Below are positions 21,498-33,343 of a stretch of DNA of 64,000 nucleotides, piece after piece. The notes beneath the pieces are model-generated. The model searched no databases, was not told the DNA's origin, and saw only the letters and a list, made by a program, of their open reading frames with translations. Position 1 is the first letter of the stretch; the number at the start of each line of letters is the position of its first letter. Position numbers and translations under genes: made by a program. Where the stretch lies: NCBI RefSeq assembly GCF_910592395.1, contig NC_088310.1, forward strand, positions 15,323,501 through 15,387,500. The letters run 5' to 3'. Source of the stretch: Lineus longissimus. Lineage: Eukaryota > Nemertea > Pilidiophora > Heteronemertea > Lineidae.

Positions 21498-21603
21498 CTG
21501 GGTTTTCAATACATTGCACCACCTGTATGGCAGTCCCTGCGAGGATCAATGCAGGTATAATGTACATGATGCGGGTGGGCATTGAAGGTCTCAGTCATAT
21601 AAC
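21498..21603 (-). CDS. Possible host 5' coding exon encoding a signal peptide
   Basis: The minus strand shows a good acceptor (CTTTTCAG before 21603), a short 5' UTR, an ATG at 21582 and a consensus donor (CCCAG|GTAATT at 21498). The coding part would give MPTRIMYIIPALILAGTAIQ and a few more residues, a typical secretory signal peptide (charged start, hydrophobic core, small residues). A 5' exon would lie to the right. No following exon was recognised within the window to the left, where repeat copy D now lies. It may be chance, since 28 residues is short. Confidence 0.35.
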
Positions 21604-24279
21604 CTGAAAAGAACGACATTTAAGAATGTATAATGTGTTGAAATACTCATTAGGTTAAAATTTCATCCACGATTTATTTTGTCAAATTTGAATTGACGCT
21701 AGTTGCTCGATGTCATGAATTGCGAAAAAAACACCAGCAGTGCCACCCCACCTCCAAATTTTTATCAATATCATTTAACTCGCAACTTAAACAATTCGTA
21801 GTTGGCAACAACATAGATGAAGGTAAAAATGGTGGCGAGTAGAAAAATCGTCGTCCCGGACGGGGACATTTACAGACAGTCGAAAAAGGAGGTTTAAGTC
21901 GACTTCCTTATGCACTTACAAGATGTGGCAACATGTCTGGTTAATTATTTTAGGTGGTTATTATGAACAGGAACATCAAGGTCGCCAGTTAAATGCAGTT
22001 TTAACGCAAATGCGAGTCGTGATTCACATTAAAATTCGCTTTGCCAATTTCAAGGATATCTAGGCCTACTACTAGCATCTTTGTATTGACGACATACATT
22101 TGACGTATCCTCCGGTGAGGCATTGTTGATCATCCGGTGTTTTGCTGATAATTTGGCGGCTTCATCGTTGGTCAAGTTCTCTCGCTAAGGTATATTTGAA
22201 TCATATACCGTACATATTAATCATTCAATCGTGATACTGACCTCGTTCATAGCTTCCCCTTCATGGACAGCAAGCGCTAACAGGATGGCCCAGAATTATT
22301 TTCCCATCCAGAGATAATTGTCTTTCTGGGGACCAGGTTGTATAAGCCCAAGCCGAGGCTAGCTAGTAATTGTAATCCACCAACTATGATTCGCCATGGT
22401 ATGTGATGCAATAAACAGGTAGTGAACAGCACTTTGCTCTTGAAATGGTACATAGGGTGAGCCTGCTTTTGTTATAATCGTCAATTGCTTATGTAATGCA
22501 ATTACAGCACTCCGTCTTTTTCGAGTCAGTTGAAGTTACAATGTAATCTTTTTATGTAGGAAAAGTCATGCTGCACGGACTGCTTTTACGTGAGGAGAGA
22601 ACGTTTATGTGAGACTGAAAATGCCGCAGCAGTAGAACGACTTTTTGAGCGAGTTTTCCTGGGTTTGATTCACCTTGTAATAAATTGGGTCGTTCGACTT
22701 CTAGCGCCGCGCTTCGGTAAGCATCGGATCTCCGGCTGTTATAAAACGCGGATTCCGCGGAAAAATCACAAAGCCGCCAGTAAATACGCGCATAATATTT
22801 AATGATAATTATATTATACAAATAACAACATAAATCATAAATCGGAGGCAAGAACTACCAGTTATCTGCACATTTCATCGGTCAGATTTTAATCCTCTGG
22901 AGCGCCATTCATGCCATTCCGATCGACTCTTCCCTCTTTTTTTCTTGGTGTTGATAAACTTTGCATGTTATCTTCGACACCACCGTGGTTCCTAATTCCC
23001 TAACGGAACACATTACGAGGCTGCTTTCAAGTGTGATTGATGCCCGGATTGATGTACGTTACGGTATATGCCTCCTTCAAATATAAGTCGATGACGAACT
23101 GAATTCTGGTCTACGAAAATGTTTTAGGACAATCTCCTTGCAGCTCGAACCTAACCAACCATATGGACTGCACATTGAGTCTATTTTTAGCAAACACAAA
23201 AACTTACTTCGCGGCCCGTCTAGAGTATAAGTTTATTTCAAACCACAAGGTGCTTGTGATTTACGGCGCACACAGCGCACCATATAACGGGGATTCCCAA
23301 ATACCTTGTCACCAGGAGTACTTCATGCGCACAACAATGCACACTACTAATATGAAAAACTCTCACCTGCGGTTCAGGTAGCCACCCTGTAGCCAAGTTA
23401 GATTTTTCCGGGGATTTCCGCGGAATCCGCGTTTTATAACAGCCGTCGGATCTCGCGCCTTGAAGCGCATACACAGTATGAATTGAACCCGAACGCTCTC
23501 GCGCCAGGCCCGAGTAACTTTGGGGTAATGTAGCGTAAAAAAGAATCACCAGACACCAGAAGGGTGTGCGTAAACTTAACAAACTACTCACTAGCTATAT
23601 TAACAAAATCGTTCGCTTCCTAATATCAATTTCTTCCAACACTTATTCTATTTTTGCTGAAGAACTGCAGTCTAATGAATAGAACGACTTTGTGCACGTC
23701 GCTAAACCGGTGTAAAAGTAAAAAGTGTCCCCCCTGGAAAAAGTGTCCGGCCCTATTGTATTCTGCAATAAGGTTCTATAGAGACCCTGACCGTCAATAG
23801 CTCAGAGATTGAAGCGCATAATAGAATCCTTTGTTCCCGGACATTTTATCCTAGGACATTTTTAACTTCTACACCGGCGTTAACAGGATCGTCTGCCATA
23901 TTTTCTCAAAAATCACGTGCGGCGGCCATTTTATGCCGAAGTAACCCATTTCGAGGTCCCTCACTACGGCCAGGCGCGAGATGAAGCACCAGTACAAAAA
24001 TGAACGCAGTTGCGCTTACTCGCGCTGAAGACCCTAATAGTGCAAAATTATTTGAGGCACGTCACAAGTTTGACTACCTCTACATCCTTGGTCTACTTGA
24101 TTAACAATTCAAAATGGCTGCACCATAGACCCTGGACTATCCCCTATGTCACAAGCCGCGTCACCGCCAGATTCTGGGGTGACGTAGTATGACCCGTCTA
24201 TTCGGGCACTACGTGTCAGCACGTTTTTAACATGACCAAAACCGTTTGTAGCCGACAAATAATTGTAAAATTTACCAAT
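21604..24279. other. Intergenic or intronic DNA with one long inverted repeat
   Basis: No credible gene. A pair of inverted similar segments lies at about 22717-22766 and 23400-23455, sharing GCTGTTATAAAACGCGGATT and CCGCGGAA. Weaker similarity extends outward, as if they were the ends of a lost mobile element of about 0.8 kb. Confidence 0.5.
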
Positions 24280-24790
24280 TATCTCAGGTGTATACAGATA
24301 AAGAAGCCTTATACTTAAATATAAAAATAAATATCTGTAGGGATTTTTGAAATAATATTTTCACAGTGGCGACTCCTTTTGCTCGCGATTGACATTGGTA
24401 ACACGTGCTTCTTCGGTTTTCTCTGCTCCGAGTTCCCGACAAAAAGACGCGCTTTTCTTGTAGAGGCAATTTATGCTTTATATCAGAATTAGCTCATAAA
24501 TTATCCGTGTCAATGAAGTTCTATCATGCCGTCAATTGATTTGTGATCGCATTATGGTAAATGGTTTTGTAGATGACTGATTAGTCGCCCTTTTTTCCGA
24601 TTCAATATGTCAAGTGTCAAAACATTGATCATCTTATTTGCATGTCAAACGTTATTCGTTGACCAATCAAATATGTTTTAGTTTGACATGTGACCAGGGG
24701 CAGTGCAAGCGACCATAGGAGTGCGCAATGACCCCTGGGTAAACGTGGTTGCAAGTTTGAAACGGCATAAAGGAAACAGTGGTCGCCAAC
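24280..24790 (+). repeat. Dispersed repeat, inverted copy at 37700-38160
   Basis: This block aligns along most of its length with the reverse complement of 37700-38160. Shared runs include ACACGTGCTTCTTCGGTT and AACGTTATTCGTTGACCAAT, and both copies carry a block around GGGGCAGTGCAAG. It lies at the 5' side of a mariner-like transposase remnant, so the pair are probably the ends of one transposon family. Confidence 0.7.
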
Positions 24791-25290
24791 TAACAAAGCG
24801 CACAGACGAGAATATTGCAGCTGTAAGACAATCGCTGAGAATCCGACAAGATGCGCGATTAACGCAAATTCAAGGTAAACTTTTCCAGCGAATAGTAAAG
24901 ACCGACTTACACTTTCATCCACACCATGTGTTGGTTCGGCAAGCTTTATCACCAATGGACATAAAACGAAGAGTGGTTTCCAGCCCACCCACAGGAATTC
25001 CTCGAAAATGTTGTTATTGGTGATGAAGCTTGCTTCTGTTTGTCTGGAAAAGTTCACTCACGCAATGTCATTTGTAACGCACGTAGGGGAAGCCGCATTT
25101 GGGCTTTGTATTTGACAAAAAAATGTAAGATTCAAGCTAGTAATCTGGGTTGGATTTGTCGGAAATGTTGGCCCTTTTCTCTTTGAACGAAATGTCAATG
25201 GGGTAGTTTACGTACGGTCGATATATACCTATGCGTGGCGCAAAACTACCCAACTTCAACTCGTGAAAAAAATAATGGTACCGTACGTTA
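24690..25290 (+). pseudogene. Mariner-like (IS630/Tc) transposase fragment
   Basis: The fragment encodes a helix-turn-helix-like region (24703-25023, with VKTDLHFHPHHVLVRQALSP) followed, across frame changes, by VVIGDEACFCLSGKVHSRN and later GNVGPFLFERNVNG. The DEACF motif corresponds to the first catalytic Asp of mariner-like enzymes that target arthropod- and cnidarian-type repeats. Frame changes at about 25005 and 25150 disable it. No C-terminal catalytic part was found. Confidence 0.6.
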
Positions 25291-25436
25291 CGTATGAAGC
25301 GAACCTAAGTGAACTTTCCCGCTAAATAACAGGATCGTATTTCTGGATTACCCAGGAAAAAAACCTTTTTGGGAAGGTGAAAAAATCACCTTGATCAATT
25401 TTATGTCAACATACTATGTCAAATCGAAGCATAATA

Positions 25437-25956
25437 CTGTCTTCTCCCACTTAACCGAGCGCCAGGAAAATGGCTCGAAAATGACTAAGTCCAGAAACAT
25501 GGCAGTCTGTAGATTTTTACCGGTGGGCTGCAAACATTTAATATGACAGCCAATTATATTTATCAATGGTTATAGGAAGACAACCTTGTAAATGTTGTCA
25601 ATTCAATAATGCCTGGTCACGGCTAGGGCCAGTAATCCCTGCAGTCAGGGTGATGATTATTGAAGTTACGTAAGTCTATTACAAGTCCATGTAAATGGTT
25701 AACCAATCCAGAGTCTTTCAAATGAATTTATTTTATCTAATCGATTATTGAATCGTTTTCTTGTGGGGAAAATCCCATAAAGGGCACTTTCGGGTCAAAT
25801 TTCATAAGTGTTGTCTGCCATCTTGCTTTGACCACGTTCTTCTGGTAAGATGCACGCAATGCGATGGATTTTGTGGGTAGGCCTAGCAGGCACCCTTACG
25901 ATCTTAACGTATGGAATGGAGCATGGAGATGATGTTGACAGCCCTGACACCACTAC

Positions 25957-26006
<50 letters not shown>

Positions 26007-28401
26007 TAGATGATGCTAACCAGGCTGTACCTGGTGCACGTAGGCACCAAAAAAGCTACAGTCTCAATCAGAAAATTTACCTTATCGAGACATACCAATT
26101 GGAGCATACTATAGGATTACGTCATGCTGAAACTGCGACATCCTTTGCTAGACACCACCGCATAGCACCGCAGACATTTAGACGTTGGAGAAGCACAAAG
26201 GATGACTTGTTTGCCCTCAGAGATAGATCAACTCAAGACCATAGAAGACGGAGGAGACAACGGCAACACGGCACTGATGCACAAGGTAGTGTTTCTACAA
26301 GCATTATATTCCTCGCTAAATGAATTTCCTTCTTTGTTGGCCTGTACCGACCGGAATAAGTCCGCTTCTGTGTCATGGACGGAAGAATAAGTCGCATTAT
26401 ACATCAAAGCGACTGACCCTGACCATGCCATTAACAATATCAGTATTATTGTTCCTGGTACCTTTATTCCTAGGACTAACATTTCGTTCATACCTGTGGT
26501 TATCACCAATCAATATTTCCAAAGATGTTAAACGTGTTAGCTTTTTTATTTCAGCATAGTGGCCCGAAATGGAAAACAATTTGAACACCTGGTTCCTTGA
26601 GCGCCGAAGACTTGGTTTCCCTGTTTCCGGTGAGGGTATTAATGGGCAAGCTGGAAGAGAATTTCGGCAATGGTGGGCAGAGCTTCCGAACGAAACGAAG
26701 GTCGAAAGACAAGAACAGAGACCCCTGCGATATCTTTTCCATGCATCTGCACATTGGCTTAGCAACTTTATGGAAAGGTGAGCTTTATTCCGCTGCTGCA
26801 TGGATCGGCCTTAACGTACGGAATGGATTGTATTCGGTGAATTTTAACAATATGCAAATTCCATTTCAGGAAACAAATCACCTATCGAAGGAAGACCAAT
26901 GATTCAAGGGGGTTACCTGACAACGCCCAGGCTTTAGTTGCCGACTACCGGGGAGATTTTGCCGACCTCATCAGAGACGCTGATTTTGATGTCATCATGA
27001 ACATGAATGAGACGTTCGTGTTGTTTATGGTGCCAAGATCGACAATGGAAGCGACTGGATCCCAGAATGTTGACATTAGATCATCCCAAGGCAACCCGAA
27101 ACTTGGATGCACGGTGACTCTAGTAGTTACGACAGACGGACGAAAAGGACGAGCCGAGCTCAACTTCAGAGGCTTGGCACCAGATGGTGACGTCATTCGG
27201 CAGCTTCAGGCGGATGCGCCAGACAATGTGCGAGTGAGTATTGGCATAGAATACAAGTCCGTGGTTGTAGTACAGGACATGTACCTGACGTCATCAGTGT
27301 TGTCATTGACGATCAGACATTCTAGTTAATGGTAGTATTTTTTAGGAAAATCAGAACGTCTTTGACTAAAATTGTTGTACGTTAGTCATGGATGCAACCA
27401 AAACATTGTGCGTGTCTGACTGTTCAGAAAAGTAATGTAAATGTTCATACTTGTTGTTTGCTTTTCCAGGTAACTGGTAGTCCACAGGGTTGGGCACGAC
27501 ACCAATCGCTAATCGAGTGGTTGCAGGCCCTGATTGTGCCATTTGTAGCAGGGGCACGTTCCTGTTACTTTTAGACAGGTATCCGGCGCATCGAAATCAG
27601 CAATTTCGTGATGCAATCACCGCAGAGAATAGGACAGACACTTTTATCCCAGGACGATGTACTTCGCTGCTACAGCCCTTGGACTTAACCGTGAACAGGA
27701 GCTTCAAGTGTCACCTGAGGACCATTTGGAAAGTGTGGAAAATCGGCCACACCGATGATCAAGGACATTGTGAGCGGATCACCAGGCGGGATATGGTCAG
27801 GATGATCAGCCTCGGCTGGGAAAGGGTCACATAACAGACGATTATGAAGGGTTGGAGAGCCAGTGGCCTAGTTCCTGAGGACGATGACAAAGTCGTGGAG
27901 GGGGTAGAGATGGTAAATGATGAGCTAGAGCAGTTTGTTGAGGGGATTGAGTTTTCGGAAGGAGAAGAGGATGATGATGTTATTGATGATGACGTGTAAA
28001 TCCCGTTTGGATAATAAAATTGATTGGTAAATTAATAAGTAAATCTGTTCTTTAATTTATTCGTTGACAGCAAGACTTCTTTATTGGGACATTCTGCAGA
28101 CCCAAGCTGGCTTTATCATAGACACTAGATTAGAAATTTCTGGTCAACCAACACTATAGGCATACAATGAGGACGCTAGTTGTATTGTATTCATTCATTC
28201 AGTACAGGACTACCCCATGTCAATGTTCATGTCTTTTATCCACTTACGTGGAAGGCATTCGCATTGCCCACGAAAAGGGAGTCAATTATCAGCTATGGCT
28301 GTTCTTTCTCATGTTCGCCTGCCACCAGTAAAATCGACCTATTCATTTGGACTTAAGTCATTTTACGATTCAGCCGCACTCGGTTAAGTGGGAGAAGACA
28401 G
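25437..28401 (+). mobile_element. pogo/Tigger-type transposon with introns (copy 2)
   Basis: A 2965-bp element bounded by TA (25435-25436 and 28402-28403). Its inverted ends begin CTGTCTTCTCCCACTTAACC; in the right copy the next bases vary slightly. It encodes one four-exon transposase. A 5'-truncated relative lies inverted at 43488-44265. Confidence 0.88.
25850..27999 (+). pseudogene. pogo-type transposase, four exons, first catalytic Asp lost
   Basis: Exon 1 is 25850-26285 (the start may be at 25914): an acidic Asp tract encoded by a GAT microsatellite, then the helix-turn-helix (SFARHHRIAPQTFRRWR). Exon 2 is about 26560-26777, starting WPEMENNLNTWF. Exon 3 is 26870-27233. Exon 4 is 27470-27999. 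Introns 2 and 3 have GT...AG ends and keep frame; the acceptor of intron 1 is less sure because TAG follows the nearest CAG. The catalytic motifs read NMNETF (Asp changed to Asn), LLLLDRYPAH and LLQPLDLTV. A frameshift near 27555 and an in-frame TAA near 27834 add damage. The enzyme would bind element ends in the nucleus. Confidence 0.8.
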
Positions 28402-28714
28402 TATGTTGGAAAGGACGCAGCCATTCCAAGCAAAGGTCCGTGTTAATTTAAAAAAATTATTACAAAAAATATAATTATGCATATAATTAACAAAGTATAG
28501 CTTTTACTCCACACAATTTCTCTATTTCGGGAATTTCGCGGAAATCTACTTGAAAAACCCAAAATCCGCGGAGAAGCTCCAGTTGGTTAACAGCACATTT
28601 CCATTTTCAACATTTGAAAAAAGTTTTATAAAAGTGGAGAAAAACTTATTGACATTTTGAAACTTTAAACAAAACGGGGTCCATACTGTTTGGTTCATCA
28701 GCAGTATACCGGAC

Positions 28715-29130
28715 CGGATGAGTCAAAACTTGTCTTGCATTTTCTCGCTTTGACTTTGCTAAATATTTGGTAGTCTTGCGATGTCGTGTGTTGTCTAAGA
28801 TGAAAAATACCAAACCTGAATTTGTCTGGCATGTTCTTGCATTGACTGGGCTTAAAAGTAGCAAGTCTTAATTTGTCTTGCATGTTCTTATGTGTAGACT
28901 CAGCCAAATAATTGGTAGTATTGGGTTGTCACATATTAAAACTAGAGTTTAAATTTGTCTGGCATGTTCTTGCATTGACTGAGCTTAAAAATAGTAAGAC
29001 CAAATTTGTCTTGCATTGACTGAGCTAAATATTTGGTAGTCTTGCAATGTCTTGTGTTGTCTCAGATGAAAAATACCAAGCCTGAATTTGTCTGGCATGT
29101 TCTTGCTTTGACTGAGAAGAAGTTAAAATT
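28715..29130. repeat. Minisatellite, about 90-bp units (left copy)
   Basis: Degenerate tandem units containing phrases such as GGTAGTCTTGCAATGTCTTG, TCAGATGAAAAATACCAA and TTTGTCTGGCATGTTCTTGC. Units vary in length and truncation. A related array lies at 36930-37300. Confidence 0.75.
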
Positions 29131-31382
29131 GTCGCAACCATTGAACTCAAAAACATTTTACAGCTTCCACCCCTGCTCTCTAGGCTTTCTTGGAGAACAG
29201 CATTACACAAAGAGCCACATGTATCAATTTTACCTGAAAAGTTTATTGATTTAAATCTAAGGCATCAGGTAATATTCCAGAGGCAAAACATGGTATGTAC
29301 AAAGATCAATAGTCATAGACTTTATAGATGATACTATTTCTAGTTGATAATGGTTAACATCACAGTTTTAAGAGTTTCAAGAGTTCACCTTTTCCAATAC
29401 TCTAAACCATGCTGAGTTTCTTTTGTCTCCATTATATTTGTGTAGAAACTTATCATATGATAAATACAGGTACATCCACACTTCATGCTGCTGCATGCTG
29501 TCCTATAAAAGCAATTTCCTTAACTATTGAGGTTATACAGCATGCATGGTATATACTCAAGAGGTTTAATGTCTATGAGCCCGTATTCAAGAACGTTCCT
29601 TTATCACTGAGTGAGACTTTAAGCCAGACTTTAGCTTAATTTCATTTCAAGAACCATCCTTTACCTCGGGCTAGAGGACTCCTTTAAATATCTCCCTTGG
29701 GCAGAGGTTGGGTGATTTCTAGAACACTCCTTTATTAGAGGAACTGCTTTATTTTGCCCTAAGGAGGCCTCTAAACTTAAGGTTGGTCTGGAGTAACCTT
29801 TAGACCTCCTTTAGCAGCCAACGTGCAAAGACGTCTTCTGATATTTCAGCGGTGGGTGATTATGTCAACCGACTACTACGTTTTTAGCTCAGCTGACAAA
29901 GTCAGCGGAGCTAGTCAAATAGCTATTCGATTGGTGTCCGTCCTTCCTTCCATCCATCCTGCCATCCTTCCATCTAGCCATCTGCAGACAAAGTTGGGCA
30001 TTTTGTAATCATACAGCCGAGGCACTTCAAATCTAGTCTTGCTTATAAACACCGCAGAAAATGTTGCTTACGGAAAAAAATTTGGGCGATTCGACTCAAA
30101 TTCAGCTCCCCAGGGGGCAAAATGCGTAAATGAAAAAACAATTTTTTGACGCTCTATTCCAGCAGATAAAAGCTTGAAATAAAGTTGAAAAGGTCTTCAT
30201 GATACAGAAGTTTTGATATAAAATAGATCAGTGTCGATTTATATCACCAGTTGGCGATAGTGAGCAAAACTGTTGTTTGACCCCGGATGACCCCGCTTTA
30301 AATTTCCCGCCGAGGTTACCTGGAGTACTATCATCAAGAAAATGGCGGTGACCTTTTTATTTCTACCGGAGCGATGATTTTGTAAGTGACAAATTTTCTT
30401 TTTTAAGCCTTTACGGAAACGTATTTTGGTACGAAACTTCACACGTTTATAGAAAAGATCAACGAGAATGTGTTCAAATGCCCTCATAACGATGAGTTCA
30501 ACAGAATTTGGTCAAAACAACCTTCGAATGGAGTCAACTTTCTTTGCGAAATTGAAGCGACGACCTCATTATTTATCGTAATTTATGCAGATCTGAGTCC
30601 AGCTGATGGGTGATGTTCTGATTTGTGTTCAAACTATTGGAAACTTCGGAAATTAGTTCTATTAGTGCTACTATTCTGCAAGAAGTATATTATAGCCATT
30701 GATGTTGACAGCTAAAAGCACGAAAACTTTGTTCAGGTTTCGCGTCCAATCACGTGACCTCTCCAACACTCGATAATGCACTCTTTTCGTCCACGTTTTA
30801 GGCCAATCTTCGGCCTGAACATGAAATCTAATAAGCGCAGTACTTAAATCAGATGTTTCTCTCGCCTTGAAAACATTCCTGGGTAAAATCCATTGAGATT
30901 AGCCGAGTAAATCCACTTTTTCCGTGCCTAAAATCTCTGCCGCTGAATTCTATAAATAGAAACTATTAACATCGCGGCAGTGTGGTTCCCATTGTGCGCC
31001 CTCCCACTTCACACCATGTCTGGAACTTTTACGGAGAGAGAGGGCGTGCGGTAAGAAGAATGGCCAAAATGACGTCACGTTTTCCTGGCAATGTCTCTTG
31101 CCAGACCAGTCAAGCATTGGGAAAGCATCTTTAATTCAGACAACGTTAGAACTAGAAAAACGAATATGTTAATTTGCAAAATTAAAAGCAGATTTCACCA
31201 CTAACCAGCCAAATCGGAATACGACGGCGCAAAATGTTCTCGCTTTCCTCCTGCTAAAAAACCTTGTTCCCGCACTCCTATTTTAATTTATGCCAAGGAA
31301 TATGATATGATCTGTTTTCACTTTTTTGTAATTAAATGGTATTCATATAATGAGATCAATAGTAGTGTCCGTGTCAGATCCC

Positions 31383-31420
31383 ATCATGGAGGTATAAATA
31401 ATTATTTATACCTCCATGAT
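31383..31420. repeat. Perfect 38-bp palindrome
   Basis: The first half is ATCATGGAGGTATAAATAA and the second half is its exact reverse complement. It is identical at 49968-50005 in X3. Confidence 0.95.
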
Positions 31421-33220
31421 CCCATCGTTCAACTAGTCTTCTCTCCCCAGGTGCCTCACACGGACCTTCACGTCCCCATACTCAAGACCAACTCTTACAA
31501 TATCGCCCTCAAAACAACCCTGGAGTCATGAATTCACAGGTGCTCCTGTGAAATCTCAGTTCTAGTTTATTTATCAAACTTTATCGAGGGTTATCGAATC
31601 GAATGGATGTGTCGATCGTCGGGGCGGATTGATATGTGGTTAGGTTGTGCGTCCAAGGCGATTAGGTCATTCAGTTAGTTTGAGAAAGATCATGATCATG
31701 AAGATGCGTGTTGTGTTATCATAACTGGAAAACAAGTTGAAGTTATTATTAGTACTACGATTCTTACATGAGTAAAAAGTAGACGTTTTAAGCAACACAA
31801 TAATGTTACTCCCATAAAAAAACTGTCAATTCTCCTTACCACTCACAGAAGCCAAGCCATTGCTGTTAAGTTATGCAGGGGCTTAATCAATTACTTGAAC
31901 TTCCTGTGGGGTGAATAACATTACCTTTTGAACGGCTGGCTGTAGGGGGATGATTGGAACAGCCGGTATACCTGCTGACCTGCTGAACCGAGGTTAATGT
32001 TATTTTCAATCCACGATTGCAGGTCACCTGATTTTCGAGATTTCGCGGGAAATGAAATTGTAAACAAACGCATGTGTGCAGTTCAAATGTAAACAAAAAT
32101 GTATTTTTGGTACTTTTGGTTGCTGGACTTGGGTTTTCCCGCAGTTAGGAGCTGGATCAAATTGGTGGTCTATTGTGCTGTTTTAGTCAGAGGTAGCCCT
32201 TGATTATGAAGGGATTTTCAAATTAAGGTGACCATGGTCTTTTATGTGCTCAGCTCACCACATCTTTCAATACTTGATGGATCTGATGAGGCGCGCGGAA
32301 CCTGACATGGCCTTACCAAGGAGCTGCTAACGTTGCCTTTTTGGCTGAGACATTGCTTCATGTAGGACTAGGAGGAGCACGCATTTTAAAGTTAAAGTAG
32401 TGATAGTACAGTTGGTTCGAGCCATTTGGAAGCCGACATGTGAAGGCCTATCTGGGTTCTCCTTCTTCTCCGTATAAAAAGGGGCATATTGCTGACTAAG
32501 GAACAAGGCATATTGACATTGCCTCATCATCTCTATGGGACCAATTGATATACTTTTATATGCACGCATACATCGTGCCATTTCAGGGTCCGAGTCTGTG
32601 GACAATTGGTTTGATTAATTTGTCTTCTCGATATTGCTCCTTTATTGCATTAGATTTTCATCGCAATTCGATCTATTCAAGATATAGCCAATTTGAACCG
32701 CCAAGGATAGATTGGTTCCAGATCGACTCACTATGACTAGGAATACGAAGTAGAGCACAATGTCATGAAAAACGACCCTTTGTATTGTAAATTCTAATCA
32801 CCTGCAGGACAGGTCAATTTCTCTCAATAAAATTAATTTTGTTGACTCCTGTAATCTCTACCTTATTAAAAAAAAAGAAAGTGGTGCTAGTCCCAAACTG
32901 GTAATTTCTGTTTATTTTGACCTCTGTTAAATCAGGATACCTCTCAATTACAGACAACATTTTGTATCCTTGTGCTGTACAACCCAGCCTGGACATACCA
33001 CAGTTGTCCATGGAGAAGTCTCATCCTCTCTGACACTTTTTTTCTGTAAAGCTACTGATACAACATACTGAACTAGGGATATCTTCCGTTGCCTCCTGTA
33101 ATATTTACATACCATGGCTGATTAGTTCAATCATATTTCATCCAGCTGGCAGCTCTGCATTGGAAATTTTAGTGGTATAACGTGTTCTCTTGACCTTCAA
33201 ACAGTAGTATAAAGCCGATA

Positions 33221-33343
33221 TTAGTGAGGTTTCGCAACCGCCCGGTTAGGCCCTTCGACGACGTTTATCTATTGTTCAGGTAAACTCACACAATAGATAA
33301 ACGTCGTTGTAGGGCCTAAACGGGTGGTTGCGAAACTCACTAA
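33221..33343. mobile_element. Foldback MITE of about 123 bp inside X1
   Basis: The arms begin TTAGTGAGGTTTCGCAACC and GTTGCGAAACTCACTAA. They pair over about 54 bp with a few mismatches around a short centre. X3 lacks it at the matching place (51590-51600), which proves insertion. ATTA or a shorter AT-rich target may be duplicated. Confidence 0.88.

Noticed and set aside
24703-25023. 106-aa ORF as a host gene
   Set aside because: Sequence and downstream DEACF motif fit a mariner-like transposase fragment with broken frames.
30239-30487. 82-aa minus-strand ORF conserved between X1 and X3 (48827-49075)
   Set aside because: Conservation follows from the high identity of the whole repeats; composition is not protein-like and X2 breaks it.
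32814-33011. 65-aa ORF shared by X1 and X3 (51186-51383)
   Set aside because: It contains a Phe run from a homopolymer and no domain; protein-like in part, but the similarity again reflects the repeat itself.
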